64,000 nucleotides of DNA, from positions 45,310 through 109,309 of the forward strand of contig NZ_JAFDOE010000010.1 in NCBI RefSeq assembly GCF_018342065.1, given 5' to 3'. Positions 44,892 to 54,499 of this stretch are shown piece after piece. Below the pieces are notes generated by a model, which saw nothing but the letters and a program-made list of their open reading frames with translations, did no database searches and was not told the DNA's origin. Position 1 is the first letter of the stretch; each line of letters starts with the position of its first letter. This DNA comes from Citrobacter sp. FP75 (lineage in GTDB: Bacteria; Pseudomonadota; Gammaproteobacteria; Enterobacterales; Enterobacteriaceae). The translations under genes were made by a program, and so were the position numbers.

Positions 44892-46982
44892 ATGTTCGCA
44901 AAGACTCGGTTGGCGCTGCTGGTGGGATGGGTGACCGGTAGCGTGGCTTTTCCTCTGCTGGCGCAGGAAACAACAAAAAACGATACGGTGGTGGTCACCT
45001 CGCAAATGCAGAGCGGGGCCACCAAGCTTGCCACGCCGGATATTGAAACCCCGCAGTCGGTGTCTATCATTACCCGCGAACAGTTTGAAGAGCAGGGTGC
45101 TACCAGCGTGCGTCAGGCCGTTAGCTATACACCAGGGGTGTACAGCAACCAAATTGGCGCCTCTAACCGCTTTGATTACATCGTACTGCGCGGCTTCTCC
45201 GACGGTAGCCTCGATAACGTTTATCTCGACGGCCTGAAGATGATGGGCGACACCAATTCGCACAGTTCGCTGGTGGTCGATCCGTGGTTCCTCGAAGATA
45301 TCGAAGTGGTGCGCGGTCCGGCGTCGGTGCTGTATGGTCGCTCTTCGCCGGGCGGTATTGTGGCGCTGACATCGCGCAAACCGTCGTTTGATACGGGCGG
45401 CGAAGTGAAGCTGTTCGCCGGCAATAACAATCAGCGCGGTGCGGCGTTTGATGTCACCGGCGCGTTGGATGATAACGATCGCGTGGCGGCGCGTCTGAGC
45501 GGGATGACGCGCTACGCGGACTCGCAGTTTGGTCCATTGAAGGAAGAACGCTACGCGTTAATGCCGAGCCTGACCTGGCGCATCACCGACCAGACGCGTC
45601 TTGACCTGATGGCCTATTTGCACCGCGATCCGGAAGGCGGCAGCCACTCCGGTCTGCCTTATGACGGTACCGTGGTGCCGCACTACGGGCAAAAGATCTC
45701 CAACACCTTCTTTGAGGGCGAGGATGATTACGACAAATACGATCGCCGCGAGAACATGGTGGGTTACAACATTGAGCACATGTTCGATAACGGCTGGTCG
45801 GTACGGCAAAAGCTGCGCTATCTGCATACCGACGTTGAGCTGAACCAGGTGTATGCGGCGGGCTGGCTGAATGAAACCGAGCTTAATCGCGGCTATTCCG
45901 GCTCCGACGAGAATATGTCGGCCATTACGCTGGATAACCAGCTCGACGGCAGTTTTGATACCTGGCAGGTGAACCATCGCCTGTTGGTGGGGATCGACTA
46001 TCAGGATCGCAGCAACAACACCACCGGCTATTACGGTGCGTTCCCGCCGATCGACGCCTTTAACCCGGTGTACGGCGCGAAGCCGGATTACATCGATATG
46101 TATGCACGCGAGAAGCACAAGCTGCGCCAGACGGGCTACTATTTGCAAGATCAGATGTCATGGGACCGTTGGCGCATTACGCTCGGCGGCCGCTACGATC
46201 AGGTCAGCGTCTCTAACATTGATAAGCAAAACGATACCCGCAGCGATCTGGATAAAAACAACTTCAGCACCCGTGCCGCGCTGCTCTATCTGTTCGATAA
46301 CGGCTTTGCGCCGTATGTGAGTTATTCCACTGCCTTTACGCCAACCAGCTTTGCTGATGAGAACGGCAACTTGTTGGATCCGATGAAAGGCAAGCAGTGG
46401 GAAGCCGGGCTGAAGTATGAGCCGGAAGGACTCAACAGCCAGTTCAGCGCGTCAGTGTTCCGCATCAATCAAACCAACATCGCCACCAAAGAAGAGCCGA
46501 CCGATCCGTACCGTTCGATTGGTGAAATTGAATCTGAAGGGGTGGAGCTGGAGGCGATCAGCCAATTGACGGATAGCTTCCGTCTGCAGGCGGCGTATAC
46601 CTACACCGACATTCGCTACAAGAAGAGCAGTCCGGAAGAACAGGGCAAGCGCGCCGTATATGCACCGCGTAATCAGGCCAGCACCTGGCTGAGCTACGAT
46701 GTGAAAAGCGGTCCGCTGGATGGCCTGACGCTGGGCTCGGGCGTGCGCTACGTCAACGGGATCACCAGCGATCGCCTGAATACTCATACTCTGCCGTCGT
46801 ACACGCTGGTGGATATGGTGATTGGCTATGACTTAACGAATATCGGTATTAAAGGGTTGAGCGCCCAGCTGAACGTCAACAATCTGACTGATAAACGCTA
46901 CGTGGCGGCCTGCAACTCGCTCTCTTACTGCTACTTTGGTGCTGAGCGCAGCATTGTCGGCAGCATGTCCTGGAAATTCTGA
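44892..46982 (+). CDS. foxA: Ferrioxamine B outer-membrane receptor
   Basis: 696 residues. Signal peptide ending FPLLAQ, a TonB-box-like DTVVVTSQ at the mature start, plug motifs TPQSVSIITREQFEEQG and VRGPASVLYGRSSPGGIVALTSRKP, and a TonB-dependent barrel ending SMSWKF. It closely resembles Salmonella FoxA as I recall it (ASNRFDYIVLRGFSDGSLDN). It imports ferrioxamine-type hydroxamate siderophores with energy from TonB. The ATG at 44892 has GGGAG 6 nt upstream. Genes for inner-membrane transport are not adjacent. Confidence 0.93.
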   Translation: MFAKTRLALLVGWVTGSVAFPLLAQETTKNDTVVVTSQMQSGATKLATPDIETPQSVSIITREQFEEQGATSVRQAVSYTPGVYSNQIGASNRFDYIVLRGFSDGSLDNVYLDGLKMMGDTNSHSSLVVDPWFLEDIEVVRGPASVLYGRSSPGGIVALTSRKPSFDTGGEVKLFAGNNNQRGAAFDVTGALDDNDRVAARLSGMTRYADSQFGPLKEERYALMPSLTWRITDQTRLDLMAYLHRDPEGGSHSGLPYDGTVVPHYGQKISNTFFEGEDDYDKYDRRENMVGYNIEHMFDNGWSVRQKLRYLHTDVELNQVYAAGWLNETELNRGYSGSDENMSAITLDNQLDGSFDTWQVNHRLLVGIDYQDRSNNTTGYYGAFPPIDAFNPVYGAKPDYIDMYAREKHKLRQTGYYLQDQMSWDRWRITLGGRYDQVSVSNIDKQNDTRSDLDKNNFSTRAALLYLFDNGFAPYVSYSTAFTPTSFADENGNLLDPMKGKQWEAGLKYEPEGLNSQFSASVFRINQTNIATKEEPTDPYRSIGEIESEGVELEAISQLTDSFRLQAAYTYTDIRYKKSSPEEQGKRAVYAPRNQASTWLSYDVKSGPLDGLTLGSGVRYVNGITSDRLNTHTLPSYTLVDMVIGYDLTNIGIKGLSAQLNVNNLTDKRYVAACNSLSYCYFGAERSIVGSMSWKF

Positions 46983-47000
46983 GGTCAGAATTGGGACACC

Positions 47001-47058
47001 TTACCCGGCCTACAGTTGTGCGCAAATTGTAGGTCGGATAAGTGCTGCGCCATCAGGT
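47001..47058. repeat. REP/BIME-like palindrome after foxA
   Basis: CCGGCCTACA and TGTAGGTCGG pair around an inner loop, followed by GATAAG and a degenerate GCGCCATCAGG, the remains of a second REP arm. It lies between convergent genes. Confidence 0.7.
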
Positions 47059-47074
47059 AGTAGGGTGGGCGCGA

Positions 47075-47584
47075 CTATTGCGTAAAACCGTTTTGCATAC
47101 AAATCTGCGCGCTGGTTCTCAGAGTAAAGGCGACTTTGTCTGGGTACTGGCTGTAATAGTTATGCTCTTCTTCCAGCCCTTTCGCCTGCGCCAGACGTAC
47201 CGTTTCCAGCGAGCAGGTACGGTAGATCAGGTCTTTATTCATATTGGTCTGCTTTTCGCGCTGTTTATCTGCAGACAGCGCCAGCCAGCTCTCGGACAGC
47301 GAGTAATCGTAGACCACCCGATTTCCTTTCGCCTGCACGTTCTCAATGGTAATGAATTCATCGATTTTCAGCCTTGGTTGCCCACGCATTTTTTTCTTAT
47401 CTTCTGCGGCGGCATATTGGGCCAGCGCATTAATATCCATGCCTGCTATTTTCTGCTTATAGATATCGACATAGGCGGCGGGCTGTTGATAATGCTGAGC
47501 ATAAGCGTTTCTTAATTCTCCGTCGCTCATCGTACAACCCGCCAGAAACAGAGGTAATAGGAGTGCCAGTTTTATTTTAGTCAT
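47075..47584 (-). CDS. Putative lipoprotein
   Basis: 169 residues from the ATG at 47584; the open frame continues to 47695. MTKIKLALLLPLFLAGCTMSD is a lipoprotein signal with lipobox LAGC. The mature part is helical with two Cys in the second half (CSLETVRLAQAKG and SAQICMQNG), possibly forming a disulfide. The family is not recognised. A hairpin at 47722-47749 separates it from the next gene. Confidence 0.75.
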   Translation of the reverse strand: MTKIKLALLLPLFLAGCTMSDGELRNAYAQHYQQPAAYVDIYKQKIAGMDINALAQYAAAEDKKKMRGQPRLKIDEFITIENVQAKGNRVVYDYSLSESWLALSADKQREKQTNMNKDLIYRTCSLETVRLAQAKGLEEEHNYYSQYPDKVAFTLRTSAQICMQNGFTQ

Positions 47585-47721
47585 GATGTTATCCCGTTCA
47601 TTATTGTGGTCCCAGTCGCCCATAACAAAATAGAAAAAATGATTATGGGTGATATTTAAGGTTGTATAAACGAGGACGCGATGACACAAGTTCAATAGTC
47701 TTAAAATGGCGTAACAGGCGG

Positions 47722-47749
47722 AAAACCCTGCCAGAATTGGCAGGGTTTT
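47722..47749 (-). terminator. Terminator after the yccM-like gene
   Basis: CCCTGCC and GGCAGGG around AGAATT, flanked by AAAA on the left and TTTTT on the right, can terminate transcription in either direction. It lies 20 bp beyond the stop of the yccM-like gene. Confidence 0.82.
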
Positions 47750-47768
47750 TGAACATACAGATAAAGAA

Positions 47769-48863
47769 TTAATGGCCGATCATTTTAGCCTTCGGGATCA
47801 GCTGGAAATACATATGTTCCGGTACCGGCGTGTCCCAGACATTGGCATACACAGCATAACCAATAGCGGCAAAAAGAATCCCCAGCACCAGTATTGCCAT
47901 GACAACACCTGACAATGCCGTCTGTCGCCCTAACGCTTTACCGTTGCCCTGCGCACCCGGCGGCGTCTGCAGCGAAAAGGTCAGCGTCGAGGCGACCGGA
48001 CAAGACTCTACGCAGGTCATACAGCCGGTGCATTCAACGGTGCGCACCTGAATAAGCCTGTCTACTGGAATCGCCGACGGGCAGTTCTTTGCGCATTTGC
48101 CGCAGTCGATGCAGCTTTCTGCATTACGCCGGATTTTAAACGGAGAAAGCAGGGAGAAGAGGCCGAGCAGAGCGCCATATGGACATAAATAGCGACACCA
48201 GGCGTTACGAATAAACAGGCTCATGACGCTGATTACCGCCACGAAAACAAGCGTTGCCGTGCCGATATGGCGGAAGAAATCGAGCATCTTGACGTCGATA
48301 ATCATTCCGTAGGCCGACATCAGAAAGTACTGAATCCCCTGTGCGGGCATCGACAGGGCGATATACAAAAAGAAGCTCAGCAACAAATATTTCAGGCTCA
48401 GCAGCGGAATATCCAGCCAGCGCGGCAGCGTGAAATGGCGGTCAAAGCATTTTTTACCCAGATTACCAATCAGCTCTGACAGCGTGCCAACCGGGCACAG
48501 CCACGAACAGAATGATTTTTTTAACAGCAGGCTTGTTACGATAAACGCGACGAGCAGTAGCATAGAGGCGGCGTGGATCGGCGGAAGATAACCGGTTTCC
48601 AGCGTGTAGCGGATGTTCATCAACCCGGCGATGGGAAGCCATCCTTCAATCCCTCCCGGCCTTGGTATATAAACGCTGGTGCCACCCGTTTCGAAATAGC
48701 GGACCCAGTAATAGAACGCCACGCCAATATAGATATTTATCGCCAGCAGAAGAAACTGGGTGGCTCTGCGCCAGGTGCTGGTATTACGCCAGTCATTCCA
48801 CGGCAGTTTTCCCCCGGTCGTTCCAGGACGGCGCTGCCAGCGCGTTCTCTTTTTCCCGTTCAT
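47769..48863 (-). CDS. yccM: YccM/NapH-type iron-sulfur membrane protein
   Basis: About 364 residues, resembling E. coli YccM. Several membrane segments alternate with two CxxxCP loops (CSWLCPVG, CRYLCPYG), and two [4Fe-4S] motifs lie near the C-terminus (CIDCGKCAKNCP and CTGCMTCVESCP). The design is that of a quinol-linked electron-transfer protein like NapH. The partner is unknown. The ATG at 48863 is chosen without a good ribosome-binding site; a GTG at 48893 is an alternative. E. coli yccM lies next to torS, not here. Confidence 0.85.
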   Translation of the reverse strand: MNGKKRTRWQRRPGTTGGKLPWNDWRNTSTWRRATQFLLLAINIYIGVAFYYWVRYFETGGTSVYIPRPGGIEGWLPIAGLMNIRYTLETGYLPPIHAASMLLLVAFIVTSLLLKKSFCSWLCPVGTLSELIGNLGKKCFDRHFTLPRWLDIPLLSLKYLLLSFFLYIALSMPAQGIQYFLMSAYGMIIDVKMLDFFRHIGTATLVFVAVISVMSLFIRNAWCRYLCPYGALLGLFSLLSPFKIRRNAESCIDCGKCAKNCPSAIPVDRLIQVRTVECTGCMTCVESCPVASTLTFSLQTPPGAQGNGKALGRQTALSGVVMAILVLGILFAAIGYAVYANVWDTPVPEHMYFQLIPKAKMIGH

Positions 48864-48981
48864 GGTTTTATCGCATCCCTCATGGTTCCCCACCTACATT
48901 CAGTGGGGTTATCTCAGGATATGCTAGCGCTATTTACATATGATGTATTTGATTTGCATCTTATTAAGAGGACGGCAACGA

Positions 48982-50370
48982 TCATTCCTGATACGTTTCT
49001 ACGCGGTTACGCCCGTTGTTTTTCGCCAGATACAGCGCGCGGTCGGCTTTATCAACCAGCTGTTTGTAGTCCGGATGGTAGTCATATTCGGCGATACCGA
49101 TGCTGACGGTGATCGAGAATGACTCGGTGGCCTCGGCTCCTAAGCGCAGGTTGGCGATCTTCTTACGCAGTGCTTCCAGAATAATACTGGCCTGTGAAAC
49201 GTCCGACTCGACCAGCAGGATCATAAATTCTTCGCCACCGTAGCGGAAAACATAGTCGCTGCTGCGGATATGCTCATAAATCACGGCCGCCACGCTTTTT
49301 AGCGTTAGGTCGCCGGTGATATGCCCAAAGCGATCGTTGATTTGCTTAAAGTAATCAATATCTAACATCGCAAGGGTAAATGGCTTGCGTGAATGCAATG
49401 CCAGCGAGATTTCGCGGCGCATGATGGTCGGAATAAAACGACGGTTAAGCAGTTGGGTCAGCGAGTCTTTGCCGTTTTCCTGTTTGACCAGCGCCTCAAA
49501 CATCGAGGAGAGAAGGAAATGAATTTTTGCCGACAGTTGGCGAACATCCTGCAATAAGCTCATTCGCGCGGTTTCTGCTGGCTGTTGCTGATTCGACAGC
49601 GTCTGGGTCAGACGACTGTCGATTTCTGCGATCAGTAATTCCATTTCTATCAGCAGATTGCTGTTGCCGAGAATGTGTTTTCCCTTATGGGAGAACCACA
49701 TCCCAAAATCTGAGTTTGCCAGAAAGACCAGTTCCCCGACGGGTAACCCGGTGGCTATGTTGTAAATAAACTGATTTTCCCAGTCGGTAAACGAGCGGAT
49801 TTGCCGCTCACGCTCGACGTTGACGTCATCATAAATCGTCTGCAGGCGATACTGTTCCTGCGTGTTCAGGGAGTTTTGATAGCTTGGCGAATAGGAGACG
49901 GTCATTGCCTCCAACGCGGTATCCATCGCCAGGCTGCTGAAGCAGATAGCATCACTCAACAGGTGAGGCGGGTAATCCGCTTTACTTTTCAACACCCGAT
50001 ACAGCTCATCCTTCAGCTTGCGCGCGCCGCGATTCACCAGATCGATGGGCAGGCCGATGCGCGCATGCACTACGCCTATCTCGCGCTGTTTGGTCAGCAA
50101 CTGAGAGAGGTCTTCCTGCGCACTGCCGAGCACGCTGCGCAGCCAGCCAAACATACTGCCGCTTAGCCGCGTGCTGACCTGTTCGGTATTCAGGAACAAT
50201 GCGCTCTCGGCATGAGAGAGCATGTAGTCATAAAAAACGGTCACTAAATGGCGGATCTCATCATCGCTTAACGAGGTCAGCAGCGTATGGACGTCAGGAG
50301 ACGTCTGGCGCAGCAGCGCCTGCCATTCTGTCAGAAGTAATGTGTTGTTTACGGGGGCAACCTGTTCCAT
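48982..50370 (-). CDS. Globin-coupled diguanylate cyclase (DosC-like)
   Basis: 462 residues, the length and layout of E. coli DosC (YddV). Residues about 5-155 are a heme globin sensor with the likely heme-binding His in VVHARIGLPIDLVNRG; a helical middle domain follows; the C-terminal GGDEF domain (MLDIDYFKQINDRFGH, FRYGGEEFMILL) has an intact active site. It makes c-di-GMP in response to oxygen, which favours sessile life and opposes motility. The E. coli partner phosphodiesterase gene dosP is not adjacent. The ATG at 50370 is preferred to a TTG at 50385. Confidence 0.9.
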   Translation of the reverse strand: MEQVAPVNNTLLLTEWQALLRQTSPDVHTLLTSLSDDEIRHLVTVFYDYMLSHAESALFLNTEQVSTRLSGSMFGWLRSVLGSAQEDLSQLLTKQREIGVVHARIGLPIDLVNRGARKLKDELYRVLKSKADYPPHLLSDAICFSSLAMDTALEAMTVSYSPSYQNSLNTQEQYRLQTIYDDVNVERERQIRSFTDWENQFIYNIATGLPVGELVFLANSDFGMWFSHKGKHILGNSNLLIEMELLIAEIDSRLTQTLSNQQQPAETARMSLLQDVRQLSAKIHFLLSSMFEALVKQENGKDSLTQLLNRRFIPTIMRREISLALHSRKPFTLAMLDIDYFKQINDRFGHITGDLTLKSVAAVIYEHIRSSDYVFRYGGEEFMILLVESDVSQASIILEALRKKIANLRLGAEATESFSITVSIGIAEYDYHPDYKQLVDKADRALYLAKNNGRNRVETYQE

Positions 50371-50450
50371 CTCGCAGCCACTCAAAAATACGTTTAAAAA
50401 TTAAGGCGGTATTACGGACAATTACGTCACGATGGTCAAGTTAAACTCTC

Positions 50451-51083
50451 TTAACGATGGGTGATGCCTTCATAAATCAGCCTCAGGGCGAAGACACCAA
50501 TAATGGCACCAATCACCCGACTGGCAACCCGTTGAATTCGACCATACGCGCGGCGTACGGCGGGTAAAGAAAACGCCTGGCTGAGAAAAATACGCCAGAT
50601 AACGGATGACAACACAATGCCAGCCCAGGCCATCAGCCTGGCCCACGTCGGCGTGTCTGCGCTTAACGTTACCGAGAAAATACTAATGAAAAACAGCACG
50701 GTTTGTGGATTGGATAAATCCGTTAATAAGCCACGCCGGAAGAAGACGTACCAGGGCGCGGAGAGCGGCTGCTGTAACGTCGACATCTGTGGGGTCGTCT
50801 GGTGCCGGATGCTGTTCCACGCAAACCATAGCAAATAGGCGCCGCCGACCACCTTGATCAATGAAAATAGCTCTTCACACTGGGTAATTAGCGTTGCCAG
50901 GCCAAACAGCCCGAGGCCAGAATAAAATGCATCCCCCAGCGCCACTCCCAGGCCGGTCATCACACCCGCCCGGCGTCCCGACGCCAGGCTGGTTTGCACC
51001 ACCACGAACAGATTCGCGCCGGGGTTAAAAAAGGTTAAGACAAACAGGCTCACCGTAAGCACGACGGCGTGTAGCGGTTCCAT
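50451..51083 (-). CDS. yahN: LysE/RhtB-family amino acid exporter YahN
   Basis: 210 residues with about six membrane segments. FFNPGANLFVVVQTSLASGRRAGVMTGLGVALGDAFYSG is almost the E. coli YahN sequence as I recall it. LysE-family proteins export amino acids or their derivatives; the substrate is unknown. The ATG at 51083 matches the E. coli-like start MEPLHAV; a GTG at 51119 is an alternative. It is followed by yahO and prpR, as in Salmonella. Confidence 0.93.
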   Translation of the reverse strand: MEPLHAVVLTVSLFVLTFFNPGANLFVVVQTSLASGRRAGVMTGLGVALGDAFYSGLGLFGLATLITQCEELFSLIKVVGGAYLLWFAWNSIRHQTTPQMSTLQQPLSAPWYVFFRRGLLTDLSNPQTVLFFISIFSVTLSADTPTWARLMAWAGIVLSSVIWRIFLSQAFSLPAVRRAYGRIQRVASRVIGAIIGVFALRLIYEGITHR

Positions 51084-51367
51084 AAACAACGATTCCCCTG
51101 GTTCTAACGAAGTTAACACTATAATTTCAGTGAGCTGACTATTCTGAGGATCAACTCACATTGGCTAATCATACTGTGATCATGTTAATGCTCCGGATAG
51201 CGCAGCAGCATTCGGTTGTAGGCTTTGGTTGCAGCGCAAAACCTCTTTAAATTCTTGCTGGATGTGGATTTTTTATTCAGGCTGGACTAGTTATTAATCA
51301 TCCTTGAATCGCATTATGAATGTTCAGGGAGCGATGATGGCTTATATAACAAATCTGGAGCTTTTAT

Positions 51368-51643
51368 ATGAAAACTGGATACAAGGTATTAATTGGTGCG
51401 TTAGCTTTAGTCTTTTCCAACGCGTATGCAGCGGAATTTATGACCAAGGTTGAGTTTGAAAAAGTTGAATCGCAATATACAAAAATTGGCGATATTTCAA
51501 CGAGTAATGAAGTTTCCGTTTCGGATGCCAAAGAAGAGCTTCTGAAAAAAGCGGAAGAGAAAGGTGCTGACGTGGTGGTATTAACCTCCGGTCAAACGGA
51601 TAATAAAATCCATGGCACTGCCAATATTTACAAGAAAAAATAA
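51368..51643 (+). CDS. yahO: YahO, small periplasmic DUF1471 protein
   Basis: 91 residues. Signal peptide [21 protein letters not shown], then a YhcN/BhsA/McbA-type domain ([27 protein letters not shown] ... [10 protein letters not shown]). Members respond to stress or affect biofilms; the exact role is unknown. The 284-bp gap with yahN should hold its promoter. A shared terminator separates it from prpR. Confidence 0.92.
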   Translation: MKTGYKVLIGALALVFSNAYAAEFMTKVEFEKVESQYTKIGDISTSNEVSVSDAKEELLKKAEEKGADVVVLTSGQTDNKIHGTANIYKKK

Positions 51644-51666
51644 CGCGCTGAGCTGAAAGACCCCAT

Positions 51667-51700
51667 ACCCGCTGGCTATTACACCGGCGGGTTATTCTTT
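51667..51700. terminator. Terminator of yahO
   Basis: ACCCGCTGG and CCGGCGGGT pair with one G-U, followed by TATTCTTTT. It overlaps the prpR stop, so it can act only on yahO or as a 3' structure for prpR. Confidence 0.8.
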
Positions 51701-53287
51701 TAATCGGCGCCAGAATGTGGTTCTGCTGATCCCTAAATACCGCGCGGCTGCGGCTTTATCGCCATTAAATTGCGCCAGCACCTGTTGCGCCGTCAGCGAT
51801 GATGATGCCTGATGTGCCTCGGGCGCGACGGCCAGTTCCGGTAATCGCTGCTGTAAAAACTGGACGTTCAGCTCAGGCTGCGGTTCTACGCTCAAAAACA
51901 GCGCCAGACGCTCCATCATATTACGTAATTCGCGGATATTTCCCGGCCAGCCATAATTGAGCAACGTCTGCTGACTCAGCCCCAGTCCCTTACGTACCAC
52001 ATCAGAAAAGGGTGCCTCAAGTTCCGCCAACGACTGTTTTAAAAATCCCTCCGCCAGCGGCAGAATATCGGACAGACGCTCGCGCAGCGGCGGCAGCGTG
52101 AGGCGCAGAATGCTCAGCCGATAAAACAGATCGGTACGAAATTGACCCTGTTTCATCTCCTGCTCAAGATGGCAGTGGGTGGCGCTGATCACCCGCACAT
52201 CGACCGGGATCGGCTGATGCCCGCCGACCCGTGTCACCTCTTTTTCTTCCAGTACGCGCAGCAATCGGGTCTGTAGCGGCAGTGGCATTTCGCCAATCTC
52301 ATCAAGAAACAGCGTCCCGCCGTGGGCGATTTCAAACAGGCCCGCGCGTCCTCCCCGACGGGAACCGGTAAAAGCGCCATCCTCATAGCCGAACAGCTCC
52401 GCTTCCAGCAATGATTCGGTAATGGCTCCGCAGTTGACGGCGACAAATGGCGGCGAGGGCTTACCACGCCGACGGTCCTGGCGGGTGAAATATTCCCGAT
52501 GAATCGCCTGCGCCGCCAGCTCTTTCCCCGTCCCGGTTTCGCCCTGAATCAACACCGGCGCACGGGAGCGGGCGTACAGCATAATGGTGTGGCGAACCTG
52601 TTCCATCTGCGCCGAATGGCCGCGCATATCGCCCAGCGTATAGCGGGTGCGTAGCGTGTCGCCGCTGGCGTATTGCCCGTTGCGGCGTAGCGTAAGGCGG
52701 GTCATATCCAGCGCATCGATAAAGGCCTGACGCACGGTGGCCGCCGAATAGATAAAGATCCCGGTCATCCCCGCTTCTTCCGCCAGATCGGTAATCAATC
52801 CCGCGCCAACTACCGCTTGTGTACCGCCGGCTTTCAGCTCGTTGATCTGCCCGCGCGCATCTTCTTCGGTGATATAGCTGCGCTGCTCCAGGCGCAAATT
52901 GAAGGTCTTTTGAAAGGCCGTCAATGCGGGCAGCGTTTCCTGATAAGTGACAACGCCAATCGACGAAGTCAGCTTGCCTGCTTTCGCCAACGCCTGCAGC
53001 ACGTCGAATCCGCTGGGTTTAATCAGGATCACCGGAATTGACAGGCGGCTTTTCAGATACGCGCCGTTGGAGCCCGCCGCGATGATGGCATCACAGCGCT
53101 CGGTGGCGAGCTTCTTGCGGATATACGCCACCGCTTTTTCAAAACCAAGCTGAATAGGGGTGATGGTCGCCAGGTTGTCAAACTCCAGGCTGATGTCGCG
53201 AAACAGGTCGAACAGGCGCGTGACGGAGACCGTCCAGATGACCGGTTTGTCGTCATTGACCCGTGGTGGAAGATGCGTCTCAGCCAT
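51692..53287 (-). CDS. prpR: Sigma-54 activator of propionate catabolism
   Basis: 531 residues. The N-terminal PrpR domain (about 1-200) senses 2-methylcitrate; the AAA+ domain has Walker [16 protein letters not shown], the GAFTGS loop for sigma-54 contact and [11 protein letters not shown]; the C-terminal HTH is [18 protein letters not shown]. It activates prpBCDE, which is divergent. The ATG at 53287 is favoured by GGGG 6 nt upstream; a TTG at 53299 is an alternative. Confidence 0.97.
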   Translation of the reverse strand: MAETHLPPRVNDDKPVIWTVSVTRLFDLFRDISLEFDNLATITPIQLGFEKAVAYIRKKLATERCDAIIAAGSNGAYLKSRLSIPVILIKPSGFDVLQALAKAGKLTSSIGVVTYQETLPALTAFQKTFNLRLEQRSYITEEDARGQINELKAGGTQAVVGAGLITDLAEEAGMTGIFIYSAATVRQAFIDALDMTRLTLRRNGQYASGDTLRTRYTLGDMRGHSAQMEQVRHTIMLYARSRAPVLIQGETGTGKELAAQAIHREYFTRQDRRRGKPSPPFVAVNCGAITESLLEAELFGYEDGAFTGSRRGGRAGLFEIAHGGTLFLDEIGEMPLPLQTRLLRVLEEKEVTRVGGHQPIPVDVRVISATHCHLEQEMKQGQFRTDLFYRLSILRLTLPPLRERLSDILPLAEGFLKQSLAELEAPFSDVVRKGLGLSQQTLLNYGWPGNIRELRNMMERLALFLSVEPQPELNVQFLQQRLPELAVAPEAHQASSSLTAQQVLAQFNGDKAAAARYLGISRTTFWRRLKE

Positions 53288-53328
53288 CGCTAACCCCAAA
53301 ATTAAAGAACCTATATTGGGTTTAGTTG

Positions 53329-53375
53329 TGTTTCAAAAATGTTGCAATGAAACATTCAGGTCGGTTTCATGAAAC
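53329..53375. promoter_or_regulatory. Inverted repeats, likely PrpR binding sites
   Basis: TGTTTC at 53329 and GAAACA at 53349 form an inverted pair, and GTTTCATGAAAC at 53364-53375 is a perfect 12-bp palindrome. They lie 100-160 bp upstream of the sigma-54 promoter, where enhancer-binding proteins bind. Assignment to PrpR is inferred. Confidence 0.6.
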
Positions 53376-53472
53376 GCGTGCTGACACGCTTTTGTACGAA
53401 AAAAATGCAGGGACAGAATGTAATTAATTGTTTTAAAAAGAATAAACAAAAATCACGTCTCCAATAAAGGCT

Positions 53473-53489
53473 TTGGCATACCCCTTGCT
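53473..53489 (+). promoter_or_regulatory. Sigma-54 promoter of prpBCDE
   Basis: TTGGCATACCCCTTGCT has the -24 GG and -12 GC 10 bp apart. It lies 49 bp before prpB, in agreement with the known sigma-54 control of prp operons. Confidence 0.92.
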
Positions 53490-53537
53490 TTAGGTTAATC
53501 AACGAACGGTAACAAGTTGATAACAAGAGGATGGGAT

Positions 53538-54419
53538 ATGTCTCTGCACTCTCCAGGGCTGGCGTTTCGCGCCGCTCTTACCAAAGAAAATCCATTACAA
53601 ATTGTTGGCACCATCAATGCGAACCACGCCCTGCTGGCCCAGCGCGCCGGGTATCAGGCGATTTATCTCTCTGGCGGCGGCGTTGCGGCAGGGTCGTTAG
53701 GGCTGCCGGATCTCGGTATTTCTACTCTCGATGATGTGCTGACCGATATCCGCCGTATCACCGATGTTTGCCCGCTGCCATTGCTGGTGGATGCGGATAT
53801 CGGTTTTGGATCGTCTGCATTCAACGTGGCGCGTACCGTGAAGTCGATTTCCAAAGCCGGGGCCGCCGCGCTGCACATTGAAGATCAGATCGGCGCCAAG
53901 CGCTGCGGGCATCGTCCGAACAAGGCGATCGTATCGAAAGAAGAGATGGTCGACAGGATCCGTGCGGCGGTAGATGCGCGCACCGATCCGAACTTTGTCA
54001 TCATGGCGCGTACCGATGCGCTGGCGGTGGAAGGCTTAGAGGCCGCCATCGATCGCGCGCAGGCGTACGTCGAAGCAGGCGCTGACATGCTGTTCCCGGA
54101 AGCCATTACCGAGCTTGCCATGTACCGCCAGTTTGCCGACGCGGTACAGGTGCCGATCCTCGCCAACATCACCGAATTTGGTGCCACGCCGCTGTTCACC
54201 ACCGATGAACTGCGCAGCGCGAACGTCGCGATGGCGCTATATCCGCTTTCGGCCTTCCGTGCCATGAATCGCGCCGCGGAAAAAGTGTACAACGTGCTGC
54301 GCCAGGAAGGGACGCAAAAGAGCGTCATCGACATTATGCAGACGCGCAACGAACTGTACGAAAGCATCAATTACTACCAGTTCGAAGAGAAACTCGACGC
54401 GTTGTATAGCAAAAAGTAA
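53538..54419 (+). CDS. prpB: 2-methylisocitrate lyase
   Basis: 293 residues. The catalytic KRCGH motif at about residues 121-125, DADIGFG and [12 protein letters not shown] are conserved in this lyase family. It splits 2-methylisocitrate to pyruvate and succinate, the last step of the methylcitrate cycle. GAGG 7 nt before the ATG at 53538 decides the start. It is the first gene of the operon. Confidence 0.97.
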   Translation: MSLHSPGLAFRAALTKENPLQIVGTINANHALLAQRAGYQAIYLSGGGVAAGSLGLPDLGISTLDDVLTDIRRITDVCPLPLLVDADIGFGSSAFNVARTVKSISKAGAAALHIEDQIGAKRCGHRPNKAIVSKEEMVDRIRAAVDARTDPNFVIMARTDALAVEGLEAAIDRAQAYVEAGADMLFPEAITELAMYRQFADAVQVPILANITEFGATPLFTTDELRSANVAMALYPLSAFRAMNRAAEKVYNVLRQEGTQKSVIDIMQTRNELYESINYYQFEEKLDALYSKK

Positions 54420-54424
54420 CCGTC

Positions 54425-54457
54425 GTAGGCCGGATAAGGCGTAGCCGCCATCCGGCA
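54425..54457. repeat. REP-type palindrome between prpB and prpC
   Basis: GCCGGATAAGGCGTAGCCGCC followed by ATCCGGC, with paired outer arms, lies in the 80-bp gap. It may protect the prpB mRNA and lower downstream expression. Confidence 0.85.
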
Positions 54458-54499
54458 ATGAATTTGTATCCTACATATTATAAAAATGACGAGGACAAC

